Below are positions 1-8,227 of a DNA stretch of 43,510 nucleotides, one piece after another. The stretch's first letter is position 1; every line of letters starts with the position of its first letter. Below the pieces are notes generated by a model, which saw only the letters and a program-made list of their open reading frames with translations, was not told the DNA's origin and did not search any database. Where the stretch lies: contig JALFZG010000080.1 of assembly GCA_022784645.1 (NCBI GenBank), positions 1-43,510 on the forward strand, read 5' to 3'. The position numbers were made by a program, and so were the translations under genes. Source of the stretch: Bacteroidales bacterium (GTDB lineage Bacteria > Bacteroidota > Bacteroidia > Bacteroidales > Paludibacteraceae).

Positions 1-36
1 TTTGTCATCTTTTGGTTTCTTTTCGGCCCAAATCGT

Positions 37-80
37 AAGTAAAATCAGTCACGTAGCTCGCTACGCTCCCTCTTTTACTT
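37..80. repeat. 44-bp nested symmetrical palindrome
   Basis: The element is built as AAGTAAAA, 7 nt, CGTAGC, TC, GCTACG, 7 nt, TTTTACTT. Both arm pairs are perfect inverted repeats, and the two 7-nt spacers are equal in length but not complementary. It lies about 90 bp after the stop codon of the alcohol dehydrogenase on the minus strand. It could be a repetitive extragenic palindrome or a binding site. There is no T-run directly after it, so a simple intrinsic terminator is less likely. Copy number elsewhere in the genome cannot be seen here. Confidence 0.6.
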
Positions 81-168
81 CCAATTTTTCCTCGAAAATA
101 AATCCAAAATCTAAACAGCTAATTTTTAGAACCCACCTATACAAAATTGGAGTAATGTAATTGATTCA

Positions 169-1368
169 TTATGCTTTTACTGCGTAATAGAACTGCATGA
201 GTTCGTTTTTATCCATGAGGATTGGTACGGGATAGAGTGGGTTGGCTTCCTTGTCGGCACGTGCAGCCATACATGGGATATCTTCGTCGCGGATGCCTTC
301 GAGTTTACGGGGAATCTGCATGGAGTCGTTCATTTCCTGCACCCAATCGATGAAGCGATTGGCCGCCTCCTCGTCAGAAGCATCAGCCGGTGCGATATCG
401 CTCTTGCGTGCGAGGTCAGCGAGCCGGTGCCAACATGCCTTCCCATAGGCTCGGAGCACGATAGGTAGCAACACGCTATTAGCCAGTCCGTGCGGGATGC
501 CGTATTGACCGCCGAGCGAATGTGCCACTGCGTGTACATAGCCTACATAACTCTTGGAGAAAGCCGCACCGGCACTATTGGCGGCTCGGAGCATTGCCTG
601 ACGCGCTTCGGTGTCGTTGCCATCCTGATAAGCCCGATAGAGATAGCGCTTGATGAGCAGGGTAGCCTCGATGGCGAGGCTTCGCGTCTCGCGTGTAGTG
701 GTGCCGCCAATGTATGCCTCTACTGCATGGGTGAGTGCGTCCATGCCGGTGGTAGCCGTGATATGCTTGGGCAGGCCGGTGGTGAGCTTATAATCGAGGA
801 TAGCATATCGGGGGATGAGGGGGAAGGAGTTGATGGGCACCTTATGATGGGTGGTAGCGTCGGTGATGACCGCCGCGAGGGTGGTCTCCGAGCCGGTGCC
901 TGCCGTGGTAGGCACGGCAATGAGGATAGGCAGCTTGCGCATCACCTTCAGGATACCGCCCATCCGCTTCACGCTCATCCACGGCTGTGCGATACGTGCG
1001 CCACACGCTTTGGCGCAGTCCATAGCGCTACCACCACCGAGGGCGATAATAGCCTCTGAGCCGCTCTGGAGATAGAGCGTGCGAGCTGCTTCTACGTTGT
1101 CAATAGTAGGATTGGCTACCGTTTCATCGTAGATAGCATACGCCACTTTATTCTTCTTCAACTCGTCGGTAAGGAAATTGACCAAACCGGCTTTTACCAA
1201 ACCTTTGTCAGTAACAATCAGCACTTTGGAAATATGCTTGCGGCGGAGGATGGCGGGAATAAGCGAGAGTGATTCTCGTGTTTTAGGGCGCTTATAAGGG
1301 AGCAACGGCAGCGCCAATCGGAAGCAGAACTGAAACGTTCTGCAATAAGCTTTTCTTAATACATTCAT
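169..1368 (-). CDS. Iron-containing alcohol dehydrogenase
   Basis: This is a family III (Fe-ADH) NAD(P)-dependent dehydrogenase of 399 aa. An N-terminal Rossmann-like domain carries the GGGSAMD nucleotide-binding motif at 111-117. The C-terminal helical domain has the metal ligands in the usual spacing: D210 and H214 in GMDALTH, then H279 and H293, with H283 between them. I chose the ATG at 1368; an in-frame GTG 51 bp upstream adds residues with no family resemblance. The gene is separated from the hut genes by a terminator, so it is probably transcribed alone, but I found no convincing promoter. The substrate is not readable from sequence: butanol, ethanol, 1,3-propanediol and 4-hydroxybutyrate dehydrogenases all belong here. 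A role in disposing of reducing equivalents during fermentation is inference. Confidence 0.9.
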   Translation of the reverse strand: MNVLRKAYCRTFQFCFRLALPLLPYKRPKTRESLSLIPAILRRKHISKVLIVTDKGLVKAGLVNFLTDELKKNKVAYAIYDETVANPTIDNVEAARTLYLQSGSEAIIALGGGSAMDCAKACGARIAQPWMSVKRMGGILKVMRKLPILIAVPTTAGTGSETTLAAVITDATTHHKVPINSFPLIPRYAILDYKLTTGLPKHITATTGMDALTHAVEAYIGGTTTRETRSLAIEATLLIKRYLYRAYQDGNDTEARQAMLRAANSAGAAFSKSYVGYVHAVAHSLGGQYGIPHGLANSVLLPIVLRAYGKACWHRLADLARKSDIAPADASDEEAANRFIDWVQEMNDSMQIPRKLEGIRDEDIPCMAARADKEANPLYPVPILMDKNELMQFYYAVKA

Positions 1369-1451
1369 TTTGTACCTTGTGATTTCAGTTTTTACTTTTA
1401 TAGTATAAAAAACTCCCACAATTATTGCGCCAACAATAGGTTCTCAAATGT

Positions 1452-1496
1452 TAAAAAATCGAAAAAAATGCCGCAACGCATGGGTAGCGTGCGGCA
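1452..1496 (-). terminator. Terminator of the hut operon
   Basis: Read on the minus strand, 23 bp after the hutI stop codon, an imperfect hairpin forms from TGCCGC plus ACGC (with one bulged base) against GCGT plus GCGGCA, around a 7-nt loop (1469-1496). It is followed by a T-rich tract at 1452-1468. This is a good rho-independent terminator and separates the hut genes from the alcohol dehydrogenase. Confidence 0.85.
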
Positions 1497-1519
1497 GAAT
1501 CAGGTAGCAAACTCGTTTA

Positions 1520-2746
1520 TCAGCCAATCAAGTTTCCGGCAAGTATGTGATGGCGGATGAAGGGCGAGTTGTAATGATAGGGGATGATGGTGAGCGAATG
1601 CATGGGGTGGGTGATGATGAGGTTGGCTCGTTTGCCTCGTGTGATGGACCCTACCTGTTCGCTCACTCCCATCGCATAAGCGGCATTGAGTGTACACGCA
1701 TTGAGGGCTTGCACAGGTGTGAGGCGCATGCGAATGCAGCCCATAGCCATCACGAAACGCATGTCGCCGCTGGGCGACGAACCGGGGTTGTAATCGCTGG
1801 CGAGGGCAATGCCCAGTCCGGCTTCGATGAACGCTTTGGCACGTCCGTATGGCAGCCCGAGGAAGAACGATGAGCCCGGGAGCATCGTAGGCATAGTGCA
1901 GGAGCCGCGGAGCGCTTCAATCTCCGCATCGGTCGTCTGCTCCAGGTGGTCAACGCTGAGAGCCTGATGTTTTACACCTACCTGCACGCCTCCGCTTACG
2001 CCTAACTCGTTGGCGTGGATCTTCGGACGCAGGCCGTATTCAGCCCCCACTCGGAGGATGCAATCCGTTTCTTCAACCGTGAAGAATCCTGTATCGCAAA
2101 ACACATCGATGAAGTCTGCCAGTTGCTGCTCGCTAACTGCGGGAATCATCTCGCGGCAGATGGTATCTACGTACTCCTCTTGGGTGTATTGTCGTCCCAC
2201 TGCGTGTGCCCCCAGGAAGGTGGCGCGGATGAGCGCCGGACATTCGTTTTTGATGCGCCGAATAACGCGCAGCATCTTCAGCTCATCGGCAGGATTGAGT
2301 CCGTATCCGCTCTTGATTTCGATGGCGCCCGTTCCTTTGCGGATCATCTCCCATACGCGCTCTATGGATTGCTGATAGAGATCCTCTTCGGAGGTACTGT
2401 GGAGTAAGTCCGAGGAATTGAGGATACCTCCTCCGCGGGCCGCTATCTCCTCATAGCTGAGGCCGCGTATCTTATCCAGGAACTCCCCATCGCGCGTGCC
2501 GGCATATACAATATGTGTATGCGAATCGCAGAACGAAGGCATGAGCAGTCCGCCCTCCGCATCGATATACGCATCCGCCTCGGGCATTTCGTTCATCGGT
2601 CCGAAATCGGCAATACGGTCGTCCTCCATCAAGAGATAGGCATTGCTGAGTGTACCCGTATGATCCATCTCAGCGCCCTGCTTGCGCAGGACGCCTTCTG
2701 GAGTAATGCCCACTATCTCGCGGATATTTTTAATACAAGTCTTCAC
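1520..2746 (-). CDS. hutI: Imidazolonepropionase
   Basis: HutI hydrolyses 4-imidazolone-5-propionate to N-formimino-L-glutamate, the third step of histidine degradation, in the cytoplasm. The 408-aa protein is an amidohydrolase-superfamily TIM barrel. It has the HTH metal motif at H76-H78, later metal/catalytic histidines in the LGAHAVG, IHANELG and SVDHLE segments, and the aspartate of ASDYNPG. Length is normal for the family (about 400 aa). The start is a GTG at 2746: the resulting N-terminus MKTCIKNIREIVG fits the family, and the gene then overlaps the end of hutH by 17 bp, which implies translational coupling. It is the last gene of the unit and is followed by a terminator. Confidence 0.96.
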   Translation of the reverse strand: MKTCIKNIREIVGITPEGVLRKQGAEMDHTGTLSNAYLLMEDDRIADFGPMNEMPEADAYIDAEGGLLMPSFCDSHTHIVYAGTRDGEFLDKIRGLSYEEIAARGGGILNSSDLLHSTSEEDLYQQSIERVWEMIRKGTGAIEIKSGYGLNPADELKMLRVIRRIKNECPALIRATFLGAHAVGRQYTQEEYVDTICREMIPAVSEQQLADFIDVFCDTGFFTVEETDCILRVGAEYGLRPKIHANELGVSGGVQVGVKHQALSVDHLEQTTDAEIEALRGSCTMPTMLPGSSFFLGLPYGRAKAFIEAGLGIALASDYNPGSSPSGDMRFVMAMGCIRMRLTPVQALNACTLNAAYAMGVSEQVGSITRGKRANLIITHPMHSLTIIPYHYNSPFIRHHILAGNLIG

Positions 2747-4214
2747 GGCGGATAAATTCTTTAGCAGCCACCATCAGCGGGTGCATATAGCAATCAACGT
2801 AAATAAACGGCACTACCTTGCGGAACTCCTCTACGATACGCTCGATAGCAGGGGAGGATTTAGCCGGGCGGCGGAATTCCAGCGCTTGGCATGCGTTGAA
2901 GAGCTCGATACCCAGTACCGACTCGGTATTGTCAACGAGACGCACAAGCTTGGTAGCCGCATTCGCACCCATCGACACATGGTCTTCCTGTCCTTGGCTG
3001 GACGGAATAGAATCAGCCGAAGCGGGCCAGCAGAGGCCTTTACTTTGGCTCACGATAGAGGCGGCGGTGTATTGCGGGATCATGAAGCCACTATTCAAGC
3101 CGGGTTTGGCCACGAGGAACGAAGGCAGATTGCGCTGGCCGGAGATGAGCTTATAGATACGGCGCTCAGAGATGCTCGCCAGCTCGTTCATAGCCAATCC
3201 GAGCATATCCATGGGTATAGCAATAGGTTCGCCATGGAAATTGCCGGCAGAGATGATCATATCCTCCTCGGGGAACACGTTGGGGTTGTCAGTAGCGGAG
3301 TTGATCTCGTTTTCAATCACGCTCTTTACGTAAGCAATCGTATCTTTGACTGCGCCATGTACCTGCGGGATGCAACGGAACGAATAGGGGTCTTGCACGT
3401 GCTCTTTCTTGCGCTCAATCAGCTCGCTTCCCTCGAGCAACTGACGGAAGCGATCGGCCGTAAGCATCTGTCCGGGTTGCTGACGCAGGCGGTGGCTATG
3501 CGGGTAGAAGGGCTCGATGCGGCCATCGAAAGCCTCCAGCGAGATAGCGCCAATCATATCCGCCCACTGGCTCAGACGCTCTGCTTGAATAAGGCTCCAA
3601 ACGGCGTTAGCACTCATGAACTGCGTACCATTGAGCAGCGCCAATCCCTCTTTGGACTTAAGGCGGATAGGCTCCCACCCGAGCTCCTGCCATACGTCGG
3701 CAGCTATGCGTCGTTCGCCCTTATAATATACCTCGCCCATGCCAATAAGCGGTAGGCTCAGATGGGCCAACGGTGCGAGGTCGCCCGATGCGCCGAGTGA
3801 ACCCTGCTGATAGACTACGGGGAGAATATCGAGATTGAACATGTCAATCAGTCGCTGGATGGTGATGAGTTGCGAGCCCGAATGGCCGTAACTGAGCGAC
3901 TGCGCTTTCAAGAGCAGCATGATCTTCACGATCTCCGGACGCACTTCTTCGCCCATGCCGCAACTATGAGACATCACCAGATTGTGCTGGAGTTGACTCA
4001 ATTCCTCTGCCGGAATGGAGATGTTACACAAGCTTCCGAAGCCGGTAGTGATGCCATATACAGGGCGGCCAATATCGCCCATCTTGCTGTCAAGATATGC
4101 GCGGCAACGCTCGATAGCGGCTATTGCCTCCTCGCTCAAACTGAGCTGCTCGTGGTTTTCGATAATCTGCTTTACCTTATCAATAGTAAGGTGATTATGA
4201 TCGATAATATGCAT
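2730..4214 (-). CDS. hutH: Histidine ammonia-lyase
   Basis: HutH removes ammonia from L-histidine to give trans-urocanate. At 494 aa it is near the family norm (about 510). The self-formed MIO electrophile comes from A142-S143-G144 in GSLGASGDLAPLAH, the same numbering as the well-studied Pseudomonas enzyme. The YGITTGFG segment at 53-60 carries the conserved active-site tyrosine. The homotetramer is cytoplasmic. The gene lies 18 bp downstream of hutU and overlaps hutI by 17 bp. A long antisense reading frame over this gene is a codon-bias artefact. The identity is secure; phenylalanine/tyrosine ammonia-lyases share the fold, but the hut context settles it. Confidence 0.97.
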   Translation of the reverse strand: MHIIDHNHLTIDKVKQIIENHEQLSLSEEAIAAIERCRAYLDSKMGDIGRPVYGITTGFGSLCNISIPAEELSQLQHNLVMSHSCGMGEEVRPEIVKIMLLLKAQSLSYGHSGSQLITIQRLIDMFNLDILPVVYQQGSLGASGDLAPLAHLSLPLIGMGEVYYKGERRIAADVWQELGWEPIRLKSKEGLALLNGTQFMSANAVWSLIQAERLSQWADMIGAISLEAFDGRIEPFYPHSHRLRQQPGQMLTADRFRQLLEGSELIERKKEHVQDPYSFRCIPQVHGAVKDTIAYVKSVIENEINSATDNPNVFPEEDMIISAGNFHGEPIAIPMDMLGLAMNELASISERRIYKLISGQRNLPSFLVAKPGLNSGFMIPQYTAASIVSQSKGLCWPASADSIPSSQGQEDHVSMGANAATKLVRLVDNTESVLGIELFNACQALEFRRPAKSSPAIERIVEEFRKVVPFIYVDCYMHPLMVAAKEFIRREDLY

Positions 4215-4232
4215 AATGGTATATTTAAGGTG

Positions 4233-6254
4233 TTATTTTAATGCGTTTCTAACTATCTCATCATCAGCCAGATAGGGGACAGTCACGCGCAATTCGGGCG
4301 TGCGTTCCATCTCGCGGAGTATAGCGTGGTTAGCGGGTTCGTTTCGTGCCCAACTGCGGCGAGCAATACCATTGTTGACGTCCCAGAAGAGCATGTTCTT
4401 GATATGGCGTGCCGAATCGTCGGAGCCATCGATTACCATGCCAAATCCACCGTTGATCACTTCGCCCCATCCTACGCCGCCACCGTTGTGGATACTTACC
4501 CATGTAGCTCCGCGGAAGCCATCGCCAATCACGTTTTGGATGGCCATATCGGCCGTAAACTGACTGCCGTCGTAGATGTTCGACGTCTCGCGGAAAGGCG
4601 AGTCGGTGCCGGATACGTCGTGGTGGTCACGTCCGAGCACGATAGGAGCACTGATCTCGCCCGAGCGGATAGCCTCGTTGAAGGCCAAAGCAATCTTGGT
4701 GCGGCCCTCGCAATCGGCGTAGAGGATACGTGCTTGCGAACCTACTACGAGTTTGTTTTTACCAGCCTCTTCTATCCAATGGATATTGTCGTGCATCTGT
4801 CCTTGAATCTCTTCGGGTGCTTCTTTGGCAATCTCGCCCAATACCTTCATCGCCAGTTCATCGGTCTTCTGCAAGTCTTTGGGGTCTTCTGACATGCATA
4901 CCCATCGGAAAGGACCGAAGCCGTAGTCAAAATAGAGCGGCCCCATGATGTCTTGTACGTAACTGGGGTAGCGGAAGGTGCCGTCCTCCTTACATATATC
5001 CGCGCCCGCGCGCGAGCTCTCGAGGAGGAATGCATTTCCGTAATCGAAGAAGTACATGCCCGCCTCTGTCAGTTTATTGATGGCCGCCACATGCCTGCGC
5101 AGGGAAGCCTGTACAGCCTCCTTAAAGGCAGCCGGCTCTTCGGCCATCATGCGCTTAGATTCCTCCAGGCTGTAACCTACGGGGTAATAACCGCCCGCCC
5201 AAGGGTTATGAAGCGAGGTTTGGTCTGAACCCAAATCTACGGGGTAGTTCTCCGCTGCAAGGCGTTCCCACAAATCCACCACATTGCCTACGTATGCCAG
5301 CGAAACGACTTCGCGTTGCGCTTGTGCGATGCGGATGCGCTCAATCAGCTCATCGAGGTTGTAGTGCAGTTCATCTACCCAACCTTGCTCGAAGCGCTTT
5401 TCAGCTGCCAGCGGATTGATTTCAGCCGTTACCGACACCACGCCCGCGATATTGCCAGCCTTAGGTTGAGCACCCGACATGCCGCCGAGACCAGCAGTTA
5501 CGAACAACATGCCTTTTCGTTCATCTATCGTACCCTGAAGACCGCGTTTGCGAAGCTGCTTACGAGCGGCATTCATCACCGTGATGGTGGTGCCGTGTAC
5601 GATGCCCTGCGGACCGATATACATATAGCTGCCGGCGGTCATCTGGCCGTATTGGCTCACGCCGAGGGCGTTGAAGCGCTCCCAATGATCCTGACTCGAA
5701 TAGTTGGGGATAACCATGCCGTTGGTCACCACTACGCGAGGCGCATCTTTATGGCTCGGGAAGAGTCCCATCGGTAGGCCCGAATACATAGCAAGCGTCT
5801 GCTCGTCGGTCATCGTAGCCAGATACTGCATCGTCAAGCGGTATTGCGCCCAGTTCTGGAAGATAGCACCATTTCCGCCATATACAATCAGCTCGTGAGG
5901 ATGCTGCGCCACACGCGGGTCGAGGTTGTTTTGAATCATCGCCATGATAGCCGCAGCCTGACGGCTCTTAGCGGGATACTCATCGATTGGACGAGCATAC
6001 ATATCGTAGGTCGGACGGAAACGATACATATAGATTCGTCCATAGGTGCGGAGCTCCTCTGCAAACTCAGGAGCGAGCGTTGCATGGAACTTCTGCGGGA
6101 AATAGCGTAAAGCGTTTTTCAGCGCTAATACTTTCTCCTCCTCCGTGAGAATATCTTTGCGCTTAGGGGCGTGGTTGACAGCGGGATCATAGGCTTTCTT
6201 CTCGGGAAGGACATCGCCTATTCCTCGCAAAATTTCTTCTTGAAATGCGTTCAT
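4233..6254 (-). CDS. hutU: Urocanate hydratase, long form
   Basis: HutU (urocanase) converts urocanate to imidazolonepropionate using tightly bound NAD+ as an electrophilic cofactor. At 673 aa it is the long form, similar in length to the animal enzyme, rather than the roughly 555-aa form of Pseudomonas and Bacillus. The glycine-rich GLGGMSGAQPKAG segment fits the NAD-binding region, and the WVCMSEDPKDLQKTD segment holds the conserved active-site cysteine. The gene starts 6 bp after ftcD and ends 18 bp before hutH, so it is clearly operonic. The family assignment is certain; the length class is the only notable feature. Confidence 0.97.
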   Translation of the reverse strand: MNAFQEEILRGIGDVLPEKKAYDPAVNHAPKRKDILTEEEKVLALKNALRYFPQKFHATLAPEFAEELRTYGRIYMYRFRPTYDMYARPIDEYPAKSRQAAAIMAMIQNNLDPRVAQHPHELIVYGGNGAIFQNWAQYRLTMQYLATMTDEQTLAMYSGLPMGLFPSHKDAPRVVVTNGMVIPNYSSQDHWERFNALGVSQYGQMTAGSYMYIGPQGIVHGTTITVMNAARKQLRKRGLQGTIDERKGMLFVTAGLGGMSGAQPKAGNIAGVVSVTAEINPLAAEKRFEQGWVDELHYNLDELIERIRIAQAQREVVSLAYVGNVVDLWERLAAENYPVDLGSDQTSLHNPWAGGYYPVGYSLEESKRMMAEEPAAFKEAVQASLRRHVAAINKLTEAGMYFFDYGNAFLLESSRAGADICKEDGTFRYPSYVQDIMGPLYFDYGFGPFRWVCMSEDPKDLQKTDELAMKVLGEIAKEAPEEIQGQMHDNIHWIEEAGKNKLVVGSQARILYADCEGRTKIALAFNEAIRSGEISAPIVLGRDHHDVSGTDSPFRETSNIYDGSQFTADMAIQNVIGDGFRGATWVSIHNGGGVGWGEVINGGFGMVIDGSDDSARHIKNMLFWDVNNGIARRSWARNEPANHAILREMERTPELRVTVPYLADDEIVRNALK

Positions 6255-6260
6255 AGTGCT

Positions 6261-7982
6261 TTATTTGTTGATATTAGCGTTTACGATTTCGAGGATGGCC
6301 ATTTCCTGCTCTTCAGCGTGCTTAACGAGTTCAGCCGCCTCTGCAATAAGTGCCTCAGCCACTTCGCGGTTCTTCAATCCGGCTGCATTGATACGCACGT
6401 TCATATCGGCTCCTCTTACAGCCGCACGTGCAGCCAAAGCGCCTACTCCGGCATCCGAAGCCGAAGCGGGATTGCCTTTCTGAGCCATCGCCATGATAAC
6501 GGGGAACGCACGAGTAGCCGCCTTCATGGTGCGCAGCGGCACCTGTGTAGCGTAGAGCGTTGCTGCTTCCATAGCCTCAGCGCGAGCCGCTTTCTCCTCG
6601 GGTGTCGTTTTCGGCATAGCAAAAACGTCCATGATCTTATTGAAGGCAGCCGTATCTTCGTCAACGAGATGGAGCAATTCGTTCATTACAACCTGTCCTT
6701 CTTCAGCAACCTTACTGAACTCCTCCCAACGCTCGTCCCATCCGCGTTTGTGTGCAGAGAGGTTGGCCACCATCGTAGCCAGAGCCGCACCGAGGGCGCC
6801 CATGTAAGCAGAGATGGAGCCGCCACCGGGAGCAGCACTCTCCGAAGCCGTCTCATTGGCAAAATCCTTACACGTCATGCGGATAAGGTGCTCTTTGGCT
6901 GCCTGCTCGGCTTCATCTACCATCATATATTCAATCACCTTCTCCTTCGGATCAAACGGCTTGAGTTCGTCCAATCCCATGGATTTTACGGCAATCTTGA
7001 TAATCTCTTTTTCCTCAATGCCGAGGCTACGTTGCTGACGAGCAAGATAGAATTTGCCGGCATCAATCAATACGGATTTGGGCACCAAGCCTACGATCTC
7101 AGCACCGGTAACACGCATGCCACGAGCGGCCGCAGCACGGCTCACTTCCTCAAAGGCAATATGCAGCGGGGTAGCTTCGATATCCGTAATGTTCATACTC
7201 ACCTGCGCAATGCCATACTCGTCGATAAACCAACCAATGGCTTTCGTGCCTTTGAGCGTGCCGGGAATCCATATTTCATTGCCCTGCTCGTCTTTGAGCA
7301 CTTTGCCCGTAAGCGAATTATTCTCCCTTGCCTTACGACCTTTCTCGCGCACATCGAAGGCTACGGCCATCGCGCGACGAGTAGAAGTGGTATTGAGGTT
7401 AAAGTTCACAGCAATCAGGAAATTGCGTGCACCTACGTTGGAAGCTCCTACCTTAGCTACATTCTCATCGAAAATAGCAGGTCCAAAGTCCGGACGACGC
7501 TTTTCATCGTTCATCTTCTCCGGCAAAGCCTCGTATTCACCCTCTCGGCAAACGGCCAGGTTCTTGCGTTCGGGGGTGAAAGCTGCAGCTTCATAGCAGT
7601 AGCATGGAATGCCCTCTTCCTCCCACATGCGCTTAGCGAGCGCGCGCGCCAGTGTAGCGCATTCTTCCAAACTGATATTGGCTACGGGGATAAGCGGACA
7701 AACATCGAGCGCACCACTACGCGGGTGGGCACCATGATGCTCGCGCATATCAATCAACTCCTTTGCCGTACGAGCACCTGCCAATGCCGCTTCCAACACC
7801 ACAGCCGGCGTACCTACAAAAGTAACCACCGTACGATTGGTTGCTTGGCCAGGATCTACGTCCAGCACTTTTACTCTTTCGCCATCCATCTCTACGGCTG
7901 CCATGGCAGATACAATCTTGTCGATTACTTCACGGTTGCGCCCCTCGCTGAAATTGGGCACGCATTCAATAATTTGCTTCAT
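6261..7982 (-). CDS. ftcD: Bifunctional glutamate formimidoyltransferase / formimidoyl-THF cyclodeaminase
   Basis: The fused enzyme moves the formimino group from formiminoglutamate to tetrahydrofolate, leaving glutamate, and then cyclises the product to methenyl-THF with release of ammonia. The 573 aa hold the transferase domain first (about 1-325, starting MKQIIECVPNFSEGR, with the catalytic-type histidine H82 in MREHHGAHPR). The cyclodeaminase domain follows (about 345-573, with the APGGGSISAYMGALG segment). The fusion matches animal FTCD and many Bacteroidota; other bacteria use separate proteins or HutG. The ATG at 7982 is preferred over a TTG 6 bp upstream. The gap to hutU is 6 bp and to xseB 51 bp. 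With this gene the route from histidine to glutamate is complete in the window. Confidence 0.95.
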   Translation of the reverse strand: MKQIIECVPNFSEGRNREVIDKIVSAMAAVEMDGERVKVLDVDPGQATNRTVVTFVGTPAVVLEAALAGARTAKELIDMREHHGAHPRSGALDVCPLIPVANISLEECATLARALAKRMWEEEGIPCYCYEAAAFTPERKNLAVCREGEYEALPEKMNDEKRRPDFGPAIFDENVAKVGASNVGARNFLIAVNFNLNTTSTRRAMAVAFDVREKGRKARENNSLTGKVLKDEQGNEIWIPGTLKGTKAIGWFIDEYGIAQVSMNITDIEATPLHIAFEEVSRAAAARGMRVTGAEIVGLVPKSVLIDAGKFYLARQQRSLGIEEKEIIKIAVKSMGLDELKPFDPKEKVIEYMMVDEAEQAAKEHLIRMTCKDFANETASESAAPGGGSISAYMGALGAALATMVANLSAHKRGWDERWEEFSKVAEEGQVVMNELLHLVDEDTAAFNKIMDVFAMPKTTPEEKAARAEAMEAATLYATQVPLRTMKAATRAFPVIMAMAQKGNPASASDAGVGALAARAAVRGADMNVRINAAGLKNREVAEALIAEAAELVKHAEEQEMAILEIVNANINK

Positions 7983-8033
7983 AAACAATCTTGTGTGTTT
8001 TAATGGTTATTTTATGGTTTATATGTTTTTTAC

Positions 8034-8216
8034 TCATTTTTCTTCAAATATTCCTTCTATCTCTTCTTCAATTTGCGTAAGTTGCTTGCGGCAGAAGTCG
8101 AGCAGTTGTTTGGCTTCAAGCGCTTTTTTCTTATACTCATCAATCGAGATTGCTTCGTTGGATTCCAGGCTGCTAACTATCGTCTGCAGACGGTTGAGTG
8201 CTTCATCGTATGTCAT
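8034..8216 (-). CDS. xseB: Exodeoxyribonuclease VII small subunit
   Basis: This 60-aa protein is the small subunit of exonuclease VII, which degrades single-stranded DNA from either end; several small subunits bind one XseA. The MTYDEALNRLQTIVSSLE opening, the helical charged middle and the acidic C-terminus are typical of XseB, and the length is normal. The large subunit gene xseA, often just upstream, is not here: the upstream neighbour, 11 bp away, is the chloride channel gene. The next gene is ftcD. XseB must therefore pair with an XseA encoded elsewhere. Confidence 0.88.
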   Translation of the reverse strand: MTYDEALNRLQTIVSSLESNEAISIDEYKKKALEAKQLLDFCRKQLTQIEEEIEGIFEEK

Positions 8217-8227
8217 TTTTATAGCAT

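Noticed and set aside
1431..1461. Possible promoter for the alcohol dehydrogenase gene
   Set aside because: The best -7 candidate (TATTGTTG on the minus strand) has a mismatch and no TTG at the expected distance.
6171..8003. 610-codon open frame on the plus strand, opposite ftcD
   Set aside because: It is antisense to a certain gene, has no recognisable domain, and arises because the codon use of ftcD avoids stops in that frame.
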